DNA from: Petrosia ficiformis
Taxonomy: Eukaryota > Porifera > Demospongiae > Haplosclerida > Petrosiidae
Assembly (NCBI GenBank): GCA_947044365.1
Contig: OX345642.1
Span: forward strand, 3,223,598 to 3,287,597
DNA: 64,000 nt
Direction of reading: 5' to 3'
Shown: positions 50,776 to 62,142 of the stretch, one piece after another
How the letters are laid out: the number at the start of each line of letters is the position of its first letter
Position numbering within the stretch: position 1 is the first letter of the stretch
Notes under the pieces: model-generated
Databases searched by the model: none
What the model was told of the DNA's origin: nothing
The model's input: the letters and a program-made list of their open reading frames with translations, nothing else
Translations under genes and position numbers: made by a program

Positions 50776-51215
50776 TAGACATTACAAAATGTGGTTGAAA
50801 GACTCAGAATCAAAGTGTGAGGGTAATGGTATAATTAGTATATAATTAATGTCTTTTCCCCTATTGGTACTAATAAATGATTATAATTGTGATAATGTAG
50901 AATGTTTATCTCGCACTTGTAATATCCAAACGCAATAATTATTTACATCTACGCATGAAAAGAGTAAATGTATAAGGGCTCTTATACAAAAAAAAGAGAA
51001 GATATCTGTATTAGTAGAGAAAAAAATGTACAATTTAGCTTAGTTGTTTCTTTCATTTAAAATTCTGATATGTAATATAATTATTTTTATAATAATTATT
51101 ATCTAGTTCCATTGTAAATCAGTTGCAACTAAAGGTGCAAATTTTAGGACAGCTCTCGTTCGAGTATTTACTCTGTTGTCTGCTGTAAGGACCTGATAAG
51201 TACTGGGAAGGAAGA
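50776..51215 (+). pseudogene. Relics of the last CIP2A exons
   Basis: 50785-50825 (GACTCAGAATCAAAGTGTGA) matches CIP2A exon 47915-47997. 51110-51215 (CAGTTGCAACTAAAGGTGCA, TACTCTGTTGTCTGCTGTAA, GATAAGTACTGG) matches the terminal exon 49228-49386, with indels and frame breaks. The relic precedes Cdc42-like B just as the true CIP2A 3' end precedes copy A, so both belong to one tandem duplication. Confidence 0.75.
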
Positions 51216-51248
51216 ACAAATTGTATTCATTTGCTACGCGAGAGTGTT

Positions 51249-51311
51249 CTAAAAATAGCATCCGCCTACGTACATCTATTTTTAGAACAGTCGCTGAGCT
51301 GTTATATAAAA
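51249..51311 (+). promoter_or_regulatory. Cdc42-like B promoter: paired MEF2-like sites and TATA box
   Basis: CTAAAAATAG at 51249-51258 and CTATTTTTAG at 51276-51285, the same 27-bp offset as copy A, then TATAAAA at 51305-51311. The bases between the sites are partly changed, the sites themselves are not. Confidence 0.6.
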
Positions 51312-51389
51312 GGATTTTATAGTATGGGAATCACAAACCGGAATAAGAACATTTATATAGTAACTTCTTTAGAGTGATCTTTAATAGTT

Positions 51390-51968
51390 ATGGATACGAT
51401 CAAGTGCGTTGTAGTTGGAGATGGGGCCACAGGCAAGACTTGTATGCTAATAAGCTATGCATGTAACAAGTTCCCCATGGACTATGTACCTACAGTCTTT
51501 GACAACTATGCAGTTAACCTAATCATCAGTGGTGAACCATATCATCTTGGTCTATTTGATACAGCAGGACAAGAGGAATATGATAGACTGAGAACATTAG
51601 CCTATCCAGCAACAGATGTCTTCCTTGTGTGTTTCTCAGTTGCTTCACCTTCCTCATTCGAAAATGTAAAGGAGAAATGGATTCCAGAAATCAAGCACCA
51701 TTGTCCAGGTGTCCCCTTTATACTGGTTGGAACTCAGAGTGATCTAAGAGATGACTTTCACACCATTTCAAAATTATCCAGATGTAAACAGAGCTTTGTG
51801 TCAGAGCAGGAAGCAAACAAACTAGCAAAGCAAGTCAAAGCTACCACATATACTGAATGCTCAGCATTAACACAGAAAGGACTTAAAAATGTATTTGATG
51901 AAGCTATTTTAGCTTACATGAATGGACCAGTAGAAGAGAAAAAGTCAAAAAGATGCACAATTCTATAA
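51390..51968 (+). CDS. Cdc42-like Rho GTPase, copy B
   Basis: Intronless, 192 residues, differing from copy A at 7 positions: residues 2 and 4, one after switch II (RLRT for RLRV) and four in the hypervariable tail ([16 protein letters not shown]). All GTP-binding and effector motifs are the same as in copy A, as is the CAAX box CTIL. The middle about 500 bp is almost identical at the DNA level, including silent sites, whereas both flanks have decayed. Tail changes could alter membrane affinity, which is inference. Confidence 0.93.
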   Translation: MDTIKCVVVGDGATGKTCMLISYACNKFPMDYVPTVFDNYAVNLIISGEPYHLGLFDTAGQEEYDRLRTLAYPATDVFLVCFSVASPSSFENVKEKWIPEIKHHCPGVPFILVGTQSDLRDDFHTISKLSRCKQSFVSEQEANKLAKQVKATTYTECSALTQKGLKNVFDEAILAYMNGPVEEKKSKRCTIL

Positions 51969-52072
51969 ATTTTTAATTATATATAATAATAATTATGTAT
52001 TTACAAGTTTCATTCTCTCTTTTATCTGTAATATAACTGTCATAATTATTAAAAATTTTTATTATCATCATT

Positions 52073-52078
52073 AATAAA
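52073..52078 (+). terminator. Candidate poly(A) signal, Cdc42-like B
   Basis: AATAAA 105 bp after the stop codon in AT-rich sequence; it may be fortuitous. Confidence 0.35.
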
Positions 52079-52215
52079 AAAAGTTAAATTTCACACTTAT
52101 AATTAATTCCAAGTTATTATACTTAGATCACACAAAAGATGTATATGGAATAATTACACTTAAATCAAATACAATTATATAAAATATAATTATTATTGTA
52201 ATCACTATTAAGTAT

Positions 52216-54712
52216 TCATCCCTTGATTCTTTTAAAGTATACATCTTGATACAGTCCTGGTATCATGAATCCTGGTGATTTTCCAGACTTGTAGTTGGGA
52301 TCAAAATACACCCATTCTCCTTGTGAAGCTGTTAGCTCACTTACAAGACATGAAGACAAACTATCAGGATAAAGCTAAATTGATATGGGAAAATGTATAC
52401 GAATTATTTCAGTCCCAAATAAGTTGTAATCAACTATTTTGCTATTAACAATGAATGAAATATATGTATATTTATCATAAGTATACAGCACTAACCTGCA
52501 TTCTGTTTTTATCTTTGTAATCCATAGTTGTGTTAGTCTTTCCATCATTCGTACCATAGAGAACATTGTTATTGGAGAATATACGTACCTCTACTCCTAA
52601 GCCACTATAGGTACCTATATATACTTGTGGGTCTGGTGGAAATCCAATTTTAGGTTTCAGTTTGATTAGGTAGTTAACTAGAGGTGGTAGTATGATATCA
52701 AATGCAGTAGGGGCAAATGAAATTCCATCAAATTCTCCCGAGAATAGAGCATTGATACCTGCATGTGAGAAGAGTTATTGTAATCAAATGTATTGCAGTT
52801 TGTATGCATGTGTGTGTATGCACGTGTATTGATGTCAGTAAATAATACTAATTATAGCCAGGCACAGACACCTAGATGCAATTCAGGAATGAAACTGAAC
52901 ATAGCTGAGTATCCATCAATATTTCCTCCCTTGGTACGTATAGTATAATTTCCTCTATAAAATATCTCCCATGGTGTTCCAAATCCTGTCTGATGATCAG
53001 GATTAACAAAACCTAGTGGATTTACGAAATGTAAAAGTATCAATATATTAGTCTATTCTAAAATTACAGGGTAAAGACATTTCTCTCCTCAAGTCTGCAC
53101 TCAATACATCATTTTTGCTTAGTTTATAGTCACTATTAGGCAATAGGTGAGCATCATAGAAAAATTCAGAGAGCTGAAATAATGTATTAAAATAATCATC
53201 ATCTTTAGAATGGTGTTTTTACTTTGTTAAGATCATTAACAGTGGAGTACATTTGTCCAGCAGGAGCTTCCCATCCAATATCAATAAGTGGTGCTATTGA
53301 TCCGTCAGGTCCATACCCTACTGCCATTTTTGACTTCACACTATTGTTAACCAAAGAATGATATATCAAAATATAATACAGGTTTCACCTTACTCTTCTG
53401 TGATTTTGAATCCAGTGTTTTTCAGATCCAGAGGATCAATTATAGCTCTCTTAACATAGTCCTCAAATGTGGTATCTTTATCAACTTGACGAACCATGAG
53501 TCTTCCCAATAAGGCATATGCCAGGTTGCTATTGAATCACATATTCCAATATAAAAACAGTTGTGATGCATGTGACTTTGGATGCATGTGACTTTGATTA
53601 AAGAAGCGATATATACAAGCAGAATTATACACATAGATATTATACCTGTATGAAGGTTTTGTCCAAGGTGGATGTATCAACATTTGTGAACTTAGACTTT
53701 TCAAAATATCTTCTGTAGACTCTTGACAAACATTTTCAGATGTTGCATTCTCACATGGAGCCTCTCTTGGGAGACCAGATAGTTGAGAAGCCATTTGTCT
53801 CAGAGTAATGTCAGCACTGTTGTATAATAATAAAAGCAATTAATAATTTTACTTGACGAGGTTCAGAACCTAATCCACATAGTTATTTAGTTTTGTTACC
53901 TGGAAAATGGATTAATGATTTTGAAATCTGGAGCATATTTTACTAGTGTATCATCCAATGATCGAATATGTTGTTGAGCATAGAGTTGATATATCATAGT
54001 TACCTATAGCAGAGTAAATATATATTATTGCTGCATATATATATATATATATTCGTAATTCTAAATCACTGTACAGTCGTTAGATAGATTATTTTTAGTG
54101 CTGTATCATAAACTGTAATCAAGGTTATAAATTATGATATACAACTAACGTACTGGAAATATTTTTGATACACTTCCAATTCTAAAGATGGTATCACCTT
54201 CTGGTGCTTGAGATCTTGATTCCTTGCTTTTCACACCAAAACCTTTAGTCCATATTGACTTACCTAGGTATGTCACACTTATAGCAATTCCAGGCTAAAG
54301 AAGAAGGAAAGGTTCGTAAAATATTTGTGTGATAGCAAAAAAAATCCATGAATTATGGTGTGTTGTATCAGACAAATCAATATTTCTTTCTTTTGTGTTT
54401 ATTACAACTTACTAAACTGGTTTTGTCCAGCGAATCATTAGCTAGATCACCTAGTACCTTCAATGAATCATTTATTTCTTTAGTGAGTTCTGAAGGTAGT
54501 TCTTGAGGAATGGGTTGTGGTGGACAAATCTCATCCACACCAAATCTTTGAGGTTTGAGAAGTCTCTCCTATATGTTGTGTATGATTAACTTCTTTGATA
54601 ATGCTATATATATACTCACAGTTCTGTGTTGTTCCAGAACAAAACTGCAAGAGCAACATGCTATCACAGAGATCAGCAAGGCATAAAAAGTATACAAGTT
54701 GTTCAGACTCAT
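52216..54712 (-). CDS. LACTBL1: LACTBL1-like beta-lactamase-fold serine hydrolase
   Basis: Eleven exons (genomic order reversed): 54620-54712, 54413-54568, 54154-54294, 53900-54003, 53646-53816, 53394-53528, 53223-53340, 53068-53173, 52872-53012, 52496-52758, 52216-52374. All phases agree, 528 residues. The N-terminus (MSLNNLYTFYALLISVIACC) is a signal peptide or membrane anchor. Beta-lactamase/PBP motifs: S-V-S-K (SxxK, 54163-54174), Y-S-N (YxN, split by the exon 5/6 junction) and T-K-G-G (third motif, exon 9). LRQMASQLSGLPREAPC and SNLAYALLGR are typical of the animal LACTBL1 group. The catalytic residues are intact, so an active serine hydrolase, probably secretory-pathway or extracellular, is likely; the substrate is unknown. 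Confidence 0.88.
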
Positions 54713-55099
54713 TCCTTGTTCAATAATAAGCTTTCAGGCTGAATTTATGTATATATATATATATACTTGCAGTATGTCATATGACTCATTTATCAACATG
54801 ACTTAACATTTATATATATATCAGTACTTGTAGTATATATATGTCATATGACCTAAACACTTATAAATTATATCTCTTTGTAATCCCATATATAAACATG
54901 ACTTAACATTATATAATATCTATAGTACTTGTAATATATGTCATATGACTTAAACACTTGTATATCTACTTATAACTTAACCTGTTAATAGAATTCATAG
55001 TTCATACTCAGCAATTAATAATCAGAATATTTATATAAGAAATACTTATTGTCCTAAAATCACGTATAAAAATTAATGTAACGACAATATCACTAAGTG

Positions 55100-56405
55100 T
55101 TCATCACTTCTTTTAAAGTATACATCTTGATACAGTCCTGGTATCTTGAATTCTGGTGATTTTCCATACTTGTAGTTGGAATCAAAATATATCATTTTCC
55201 TTGTGAAGCTGTTAGCTCGCTTACAAGACATGAAGACAAACTATCAGGATAAAGCTAAATTGATATGGGAAAATGTATACGAATTATTTTAGTCGCAAAT
55301 GAGTTATAATCAACAATTTTGCTATTAATATAAAATATATGTATATATATCATAAGTATACAGCACTAGCCTGCATTCTGTTTTTATCTTTCTAATCCAT
55401 AGTTGTTTTAGTCTTTTCATCATTTGTACCATAGAGCACATTGTTATTGGAGAATATATGCACCCCTACTCCTAAGCCACTATTGGTAACCTATATAAAC
55501 TTGTGTGTTTGATGGAAAACCAATTTTAGGTTTGAGTTTGATTAGGTAGTTAACTAGAGGTGGTAGTATGATATCAAATGCAGCAGGGACTAAATGAAAA
55601 TTCTCCTGGAAATAGAACATTGATACCTGTATGTGAGAAGAGTTCAAGTATATTGCAGTATGTATGCATGTGTGTGTATGCACGTGTGTTGATGTCAATT
55701 ATATACCAAGGCACAGGCACCTAGATGCAATTCAGCCAACATCAATAGGTGGGGCTATTGATCCATCAGGTCCATACGGCCTACTGCCATTTTTGACTTC
55801 ACACTGTTGTTAACCGATTATATCAAAATATGATACAGGTTTGATCTTACTCTTCTGTAATTTGAATCCAGTGTTTTTCAGTTTCAAAGGATCAATTAGT
55901 CCTCAAGTATGGAATCTTTATCAACTTGACGAATCATGAATCTTCCCAATAAGGCATACGCCAGGTTGCTAATTAATCAGTTGAGATACATGTGACTTTC
56001 AATGATGTAAAGAAATAATGCAAACAGAATTATACACATAGATATTATACCTGTATAAAGGTTTTGTCCCCAAGGTGGATGTATCAACATTAGACTTTTC
56101 AAAATATCCTTTGTGGACTTTGGACAAACATTTTCTGACATTGTAATCCCACATGGAACTGCTCTTGGAAGCCCAGATAGTTGAGAAGCTATTTGTCTCA
56201 GAGTAATGTCAGCACTGTCGTATATTAACAAAAGCAATTGTGGTGGACAAATCTCATCCACACCAAATCTTTGAGAAGTCTCTCCTATATGTTGTGTATG
56301 ATAAACTTTTTTAGATTTTGCAATAATGCTATATATGCTCACAGTTCTGTGTTGTTCCAGAACAAAACTGCAAGAGCAACATGCGATCAGCAGGTTCAGA
56401 TTCAT
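55100..56405 (-). pseudogene. Decayed LACTBL1-like copy without catalytic exon
   Basis: Exon 1 with a signal-like start (ATG at 56402) and the first part of exon 2 remain. The rest of exon 2 and exons 3-4 are deleted, so exon 2 joins directly to the exon 5 region; the SxxK serine is lost. Exon 6 has a deletion creating an in-frame stop (GAGGACTAA), exon 7 is fused to the end of exon 9 by a second deletion, and exons 10-11 carry indels. Not expected to make an active enzyme. Confidence 0.82.
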
Positions 56406-57384
56406 TCATAATGTTCAATAAAAAACTTTCAGGCTAAATTTATGTATATTATATTCTACTTACAGCATATGTCTCAATACTCATGTATAATAAACATGAC
56501 TTGACATTTACATATAGCACTGTTAGTATTATGTCATATGACCCACTTTAAATCTATTTGTCACCTGTCAATAGATATGATAGTGCTTCAGTCAACCCCC
56601 CACCCATCTCTGAAGCCTGGATAGTATTGTTGTTTTTGACAAATCAAACAATTAATAGTAGTTTGGGCATTTTAATTACTTGCATCAGTAATGAACATAC
56701 TTATACTGTCATACATAATGCTGAACATACATAATACTTTACGTTTGAGGTTGAATTATCACTGTTAGCAAAAACTCCACAACTTTAATAAATTTTGCGA
56801 TGAAGTTATTATTCTATCTGCTATTTTCATTATTCATTACAACACGGTAGACAATGTAATTTATATTATTGTTTGTTTTTTTTTGCTTTAGCGGAGTGAG
56901 TTGTACATGCAACTCTCATTTTCCTTTTTCCATTGCCTCAGGTGTCTTTCTTTCTTTCTTTCTACATCTCCGATAACATCATATACATATTAAATGGTTA
57001 TAGTGTTGCTTTAGTGGTGTGAATTGTACATGTACATATTAAATGATTATAGTGTTTATTGTAAAAGCAGACCATGCATCATTTTTGCAGCTGTCAGAAG
57101 AAAACCTTCTAGGCTGAGCTAGCTTTAAGTAGCTTAGCAGGGCAGATTTAGCTCAGATCGATGACGTCATAATTACTAGTCAGTCAATTTTAATAATTAT
57201 TTAATTGACCTCGACTGGTCAGTTGAGTAACATCGGTTTCTCTATTGAACTGCTGCTTTACAGATTAATCAAGATAGAGATTGCTTGAGTTACAAAGCCA
57301 AATTTAATCATAGTGAGTTAACAGAGATCTTGAGAGGTATAATATATCGTAATTTGGTTTAACATATATATATATATATATATA

Positions 57385-57444
<60 letters not shown>

Positions 57445-57490
57445 TATATATATTAGAAGTCTTTGGTTGTCCCTGATTGAATTTCGAGTA

Positions 57491-57536
<46 letters not shown>

Positions 57537-59050
57537 TTAAGTGTCAAGATTTGATAGTAAAAGATTGATTGTGTTTGATGTGCTTTTAAAAGTTGTAGAT
57601 AATTTATATAATTGTATATATATAAACGTGTTATGATTATATCAAAAAGTCTTTACTCAGAAGACACCTTGTAATTAATTATATAACACTATTAAAGTCA
57701 TCTTTGTAGTTGTACAGATTATGGATCATCTATACTACATAGCTTGTAAAATTTCATAGAGGTGTTGCCTCATCATATGCTCTCATCTATGACTGAGGAT
57801 GTTAGTTGGGGTCATGCCTCTATGGAGTTTGTATTCCAGTTGATATGATTGCATGTTTACTGTTCTCTAAATTATGCAACTGCATGCCATGCATGAGCTA
57901 AGAATTATTAATCATATTCATTGCTTGTCAACATATTTTATATAAGCAAGGTGTATGTACTTTGGAGGAGTATTGCTATGAATCTAATCAACATTGATGT
58001 AGCCCAAATTCAGACTAATTAATGAAGCTAAGCATATTAGAGAGAGAGAAATAGAATAGATATTTTAAAACACATAAACTAGCACGGATGTGGTTTACCA
58101 TTTCCAACATACCTTGAAACCCTCTGATCCGTTTTTTTGAAAATCGATTCAACATTATCTTTGCCAATACAACTTGGGCTTTTTCAAGGGGTGGGGAGTG
58201 CAAAAGCAGTCATTCACAATGAGCTGTAAAGCACTTCTTCATGGTTTGATTGACAAACTCATCACATGTCTGAGAGACATGAGCAAATGAAGTGATGGAC
58301 TATTCTAGATAGTAAGAAAGGACAGGAATTATGAATACTGCGACCTGCATTAGCCTTTGTAAGGCATACATACGTTCTTATATGACTAATTTCAAGCTTT
58401 CTGATGTTTTTATCGAAACTATTATAAAATAATTTACTGAAATTGTCGTGATAAACAGACGGACAGAATCAATCACTAGCCCTTTGAGCATATACACAGG
58501 ATAAAGAGCACCTCTGTCATTTACAGAAGAATATGAAACTTAGCAATGCAGTATTGCATAATAGTATAATAATTGAGCTATAATTGTTATACTATTCTGT
58601 CGAATAAATTATTACTTTTTATGGAGATCTACTCATTAATAGAGTGTAGTAGGTAATTAGATACTGTTGACAAATTCCAGGAGAGTCAGCTGATAATGTA
58701 TAATCTTTTGTAGTTTCAAAGTGACCTTTGATTGGGGGGTGAAGTGCACTTTTGCTTTTTTGTGGACAACATGTGATATGTTGCAGTAATGATTTTTGGT
58801 TACTCACATGTCATGTACATATGCTAGTCACATGGTATCAGCAGAAGCCTTACACTGATAGATTCACAATCAATTCTAATAGTATGTGTTTCATGGAAAA
58901 AGAGAATGACCTTTACATACATTCAATACACATATAAATTAGAATGACCTTTACATAACATTCAGTACACATATACAATACATTGAGATATGGTAAATGC
59001 ATATATGTGCTATCCAGTATGCTAGCTTAGACTGTTTATCAAAATTTTGA
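56406..59050. other. Intergenic, no gene seen
   Basis: Contains a (TTTC)n run near 56948-56964, two related segments at about 56890-56920 and 57005-57060 (TGTACATG.. words), AT microsatellites at about 57363-57440 and 57488-57534, and otherwise unassigned sequence. No splice-bounded frame or known repeat family was recognised between 57540 and 59050. Confidence 0.5.
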
Positions 59051-59054
59051 CCAA

Positions 59055-59860
59055 ACATGTACATAAAGTGTTTGTTACACTTAGCTGTTTCAATTGTGTT
59101 CCTATAGCTTTAATAATTCTGACGTGTCTTTAGAACATTGATTGTGCAATGTATAAGAGTGGGGTAGGTTACATGTACAGTACATGTACATGTACATAAA
59201 GTGTTTGTTATACTTAGCTGTTTCAATTGTGTTCCTGTAGCTTTAATAATTCTGACGTGTCTTTAGAACATTGATTGTGCAATGTATAAGAGTGGGATAG
59301 GTTACATGTACAGTATATGTACATGTACATAAAGTGTTTCTTACACTTAGCTGTTTCAATTGTGTTCCTATAGCTTTAATAATTCTGACGTGTCTTTAGA
59401 ACATTGATTGTGCAATGTATAAGAGTGGGGTAGGTTACATGTACAGTACATGTACATGTATATAAAGTGTTTCTTACACTTAGCTGTTTCAATTGTGTTC
59501 CTGTAGCTTTAATAATTCTGACGTGTCTTTAGAACATTGATTGTGCAATGTATAAGAGTGGGGTAGGTTACATGTACAGTACATGTACATGTATATAAAG
59601 TGTTTCTTACACTTAGCTGTTTCAATTGTGTTCCTGTAGCTTAATAATTCTGATGTGTCATTAGAACATTGATTGTGCAATGTACAAGAGTGGGGTAGGT
59701 TACATGTACAGTATATGTACATGTATATAAAACGTTTCTTACACTTAGCTGTTTCAATTGTGTTCCTATAGCTTTAATAATTCTGACGTGTCTTTAGAAC
59801 ATTGATTGTGCAATATATAAGAGTGGGGTGGGTTACATGTACAGTACATGTATGTGTATA
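59055..59860. repeat. 133-bp tandem satellite, about 6 copies
   Basis: Units begin near ACATAAAGTGTTTGTTACAC, with ATAAAG words at 59063, 59196, 59329, 59462 and onward, a spacing of 133 bp. Each unit carries TAGCTGTTTCAATTGTGTTC, TAATAATTCTGACGTGTC, TTGATTGTGCAATGTATAAG and a palindromic ACATGTAC run. Units are about 95% alike. Confidence 0.9.
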
Positions 59861-60103
59861 ATGTGTAACGTATAAATCGAAATTCCATTCTAATATTTGA
59901 TGCCTTATAAGTATTTATAGTGAAGGTGTCTATAGTTGTTAATATTGACCTGTTGATGGAGTGGTCTTGAGATTGTTAATACAATATAACATTATATACA
60001 CAGACTATCAATAGGTATATTGGAGTCTAGTGTCTACACAATATTTACTAACCAGTCTAGCTTCATTGACACTAACCAAATTAGCTAAAGAATATATATA
60101 TAT

Positions 60104-60389
60104 TAGTGTTGTTTAGTTTGGCGTTAACGACCACTTTTAGTTACAGTTATAATATGACTATTTTATCACAATTTTAGTTTAGTTATAGTTAATTAACTTA
60201 AATACTTACTAAAATGGTTTTAGTTTCAGTTAACTAACTAAAGTGCCCATTATTGGCCAATTGTTATTTTAGTTAGTTATAGTTACTGCTGCAAACCTGT
60301 AATTTAGTTATAGTTTCATTAACTACAAGTCATAATGCTTTATTAAAAAGGGGTTTTAGTTATAGTTATAGTTAACTAAAACAACACTA
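60104..60389. mobile_element. hAT-like MITE (TAGTGTTG family), copy 1
   Basis: Ends TAGTGTTGTTTAGTTTGG and, inverted, AACTAAAACAACACTA. The right flank is AAGAATAT; the left flank carries the same word followed by extra AT repeats, consistent with an 8-bp target duplication altered by microsatellite growth. The interior is full of TTAGTTATAGTT words and is non-coding. Confidence 0.75.
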
Positions 60390-60757
60390 AAGAATATGTT
60401 GGAGTATGTATGACTGTATGTATAATTATAAGTGTAGTATATTTAGCAAGGAAGGGTCTTCTTTTTGTTTGGTAAAGTCCATGTTGTGTGTATTTTGTAA
60501 TATATAATTCATAAACAATAAAACCAATCTTGTTTATGTATTGTCTAACATAAAGATGTGTTGTTCAGCATGTGATTAGCACATGTTGAACAGCTGTTTA
60601 TGTAAAGAAGTCATTAGTAACTAATGGTTTTTAAGATAGTGCCAGGAAGCTCATAAAAATATAAGTAAGTACTACATGTCATAAGTACATATCATGTAGT
60701 TATTCCTGTATGGCCTAATTGAAGGCTATGACCTTTCCTATGATGATTTAGCAGTAC

Positions 60758-61260
60758 ATGAGTGTATGTGCATACATGTATGTATATATTAGTGTGTGTG
60801 TACATGTACATGTATGTATATCTGTATGTGTGTGTACATATATTTATATGTGTATATGTGTACATGTATGCATGTATGTGTGTGTATGTATAGGTATATG
60901 TGTGTGTATGTGTGTATATATGTGTACATGTATTTATATGTGTATATGTGTACATGTATGCATGTATGTGTGTGTATGTATAGGTATATGTGTGTGTATG
61001 TGTGTATATATGTGTACATGTATTTATATGTGTATATGTGTACATGTATACATGTATGTGCTTGTGTGTGTATGTGTGTACATGTATGTACAATGTATAT
61101 GTGTATGCGTATGTACGTGTGTACATGTATTTATATGTATATGTAGATGTATATGTATATGTACATGTATATGTGCATGTGTATGTGTGTGTACATGACT
61201 ACAGGTATGTATATGTATGTATACATGTATGTATATGTATGTGTATGTGTACGTGTGGTG
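60758..61260. repeat. TG/TA-rich minisatellite with 90-bp higher-order unit
   Basis: The block TATTTATATGTGTATATGTG recurs at 60841, 60931 and 61021, exactly 90 bp apart, embedded in TGTG/TATG/ACATG repeats. Long open frames on both strands here are by-products of the repeat, not genes. Confidence 0.9.
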
Positions 61261-61420
61261 TTTGTATCATTTGCTATTTATTGTGTACATTAAATTATAT
61301 CTTTATGCGTAGTTGAGTAAATTGTTATCATGTTATGGAAAGAATGACATCACTATATACCCTTGCAAATGCTAATAGTTTAATTTAAACTTAAAAGACT
61401 ACAAAAGTTTGTTTTAAAGA

Positions 61421-61760
61421 TGAAAATATAACCATTGTTGAGCTAATTTGGCCCATGCTTCGAAACATATCAAAAACTCTGTCCCGAATATTAAACATGT
61501 ACATGTGTATGTACATGACTTTTATCATTTAGAAGTGATACTAAGTTGTTTTATTTATTAGTTGGGAATACGACAATTAACAAATGCTGTTAGTGACAAT
61601 ATAATCATAATTAACTGCGCTTTCTGGCCCAAAGAGAGAACTACAAATGTATGCTGTACGTGCTACATTGTAAATAAGAAGCTCTTTGGGCCAATGGTGA
61701 GCCATATGAGCTTATCAAAAACACTGATTCTGGAATAATTTCACATACATGTACACTATC
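61421..61760. repeat. Interspersed repeat family 2, copy 2 (reverse)
   Basis: Reverse-orientation relative of 48030-48370: CTGGCCCAAAGAGAGAACT, AAGAAGCTCTTTGGGCCAAT, CATATGAGCTTATCAAAAAC. Confidence 0.5.
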
Positions 61761-62142
61761 CATTTATGACAAAGTACTGTAATGTATTCTACATGTACAT
61801 GTACATGTATATGTATATCTCGTTGATATTTTAGTTATTTTGTCACAGATGTGATGACTTTGTAGTGTATAGTTTAATGTCATAAGGTTAATACATGATT
61901 ATACTGTACCTCAATAATGAATCGTATTTGATATACACAAAATAGAATGGGAAGGCTGGTTATATCAAAAATGGTAAATAAAGATTATTAGTCGTTTCAA
62001 ACTAAAGTTATTAATATTTTCTGATGTCATAGTGAACATGATTGAGCTTTACATGACTCATCACAATTTGTGTATCATTTATAATATTCATATCCCCTTT
62101 CTTATTCAGATCTACTAAAGAGAGTTTTCTCTACATTTTAAA

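Noticed and set aside
57359..57547. Open frame of Tyr/Ile repeats.
   Set aside because: Translation of (AT)n microsatellites.
60692..61316. Long open frames on both strands made of Met/Tyr/Cys/Val or Thr/His/Tyr repeats.
   Set aside because: They are the translation of a TG/TA minisatellite in which stops are rare; no gene structure supports them.
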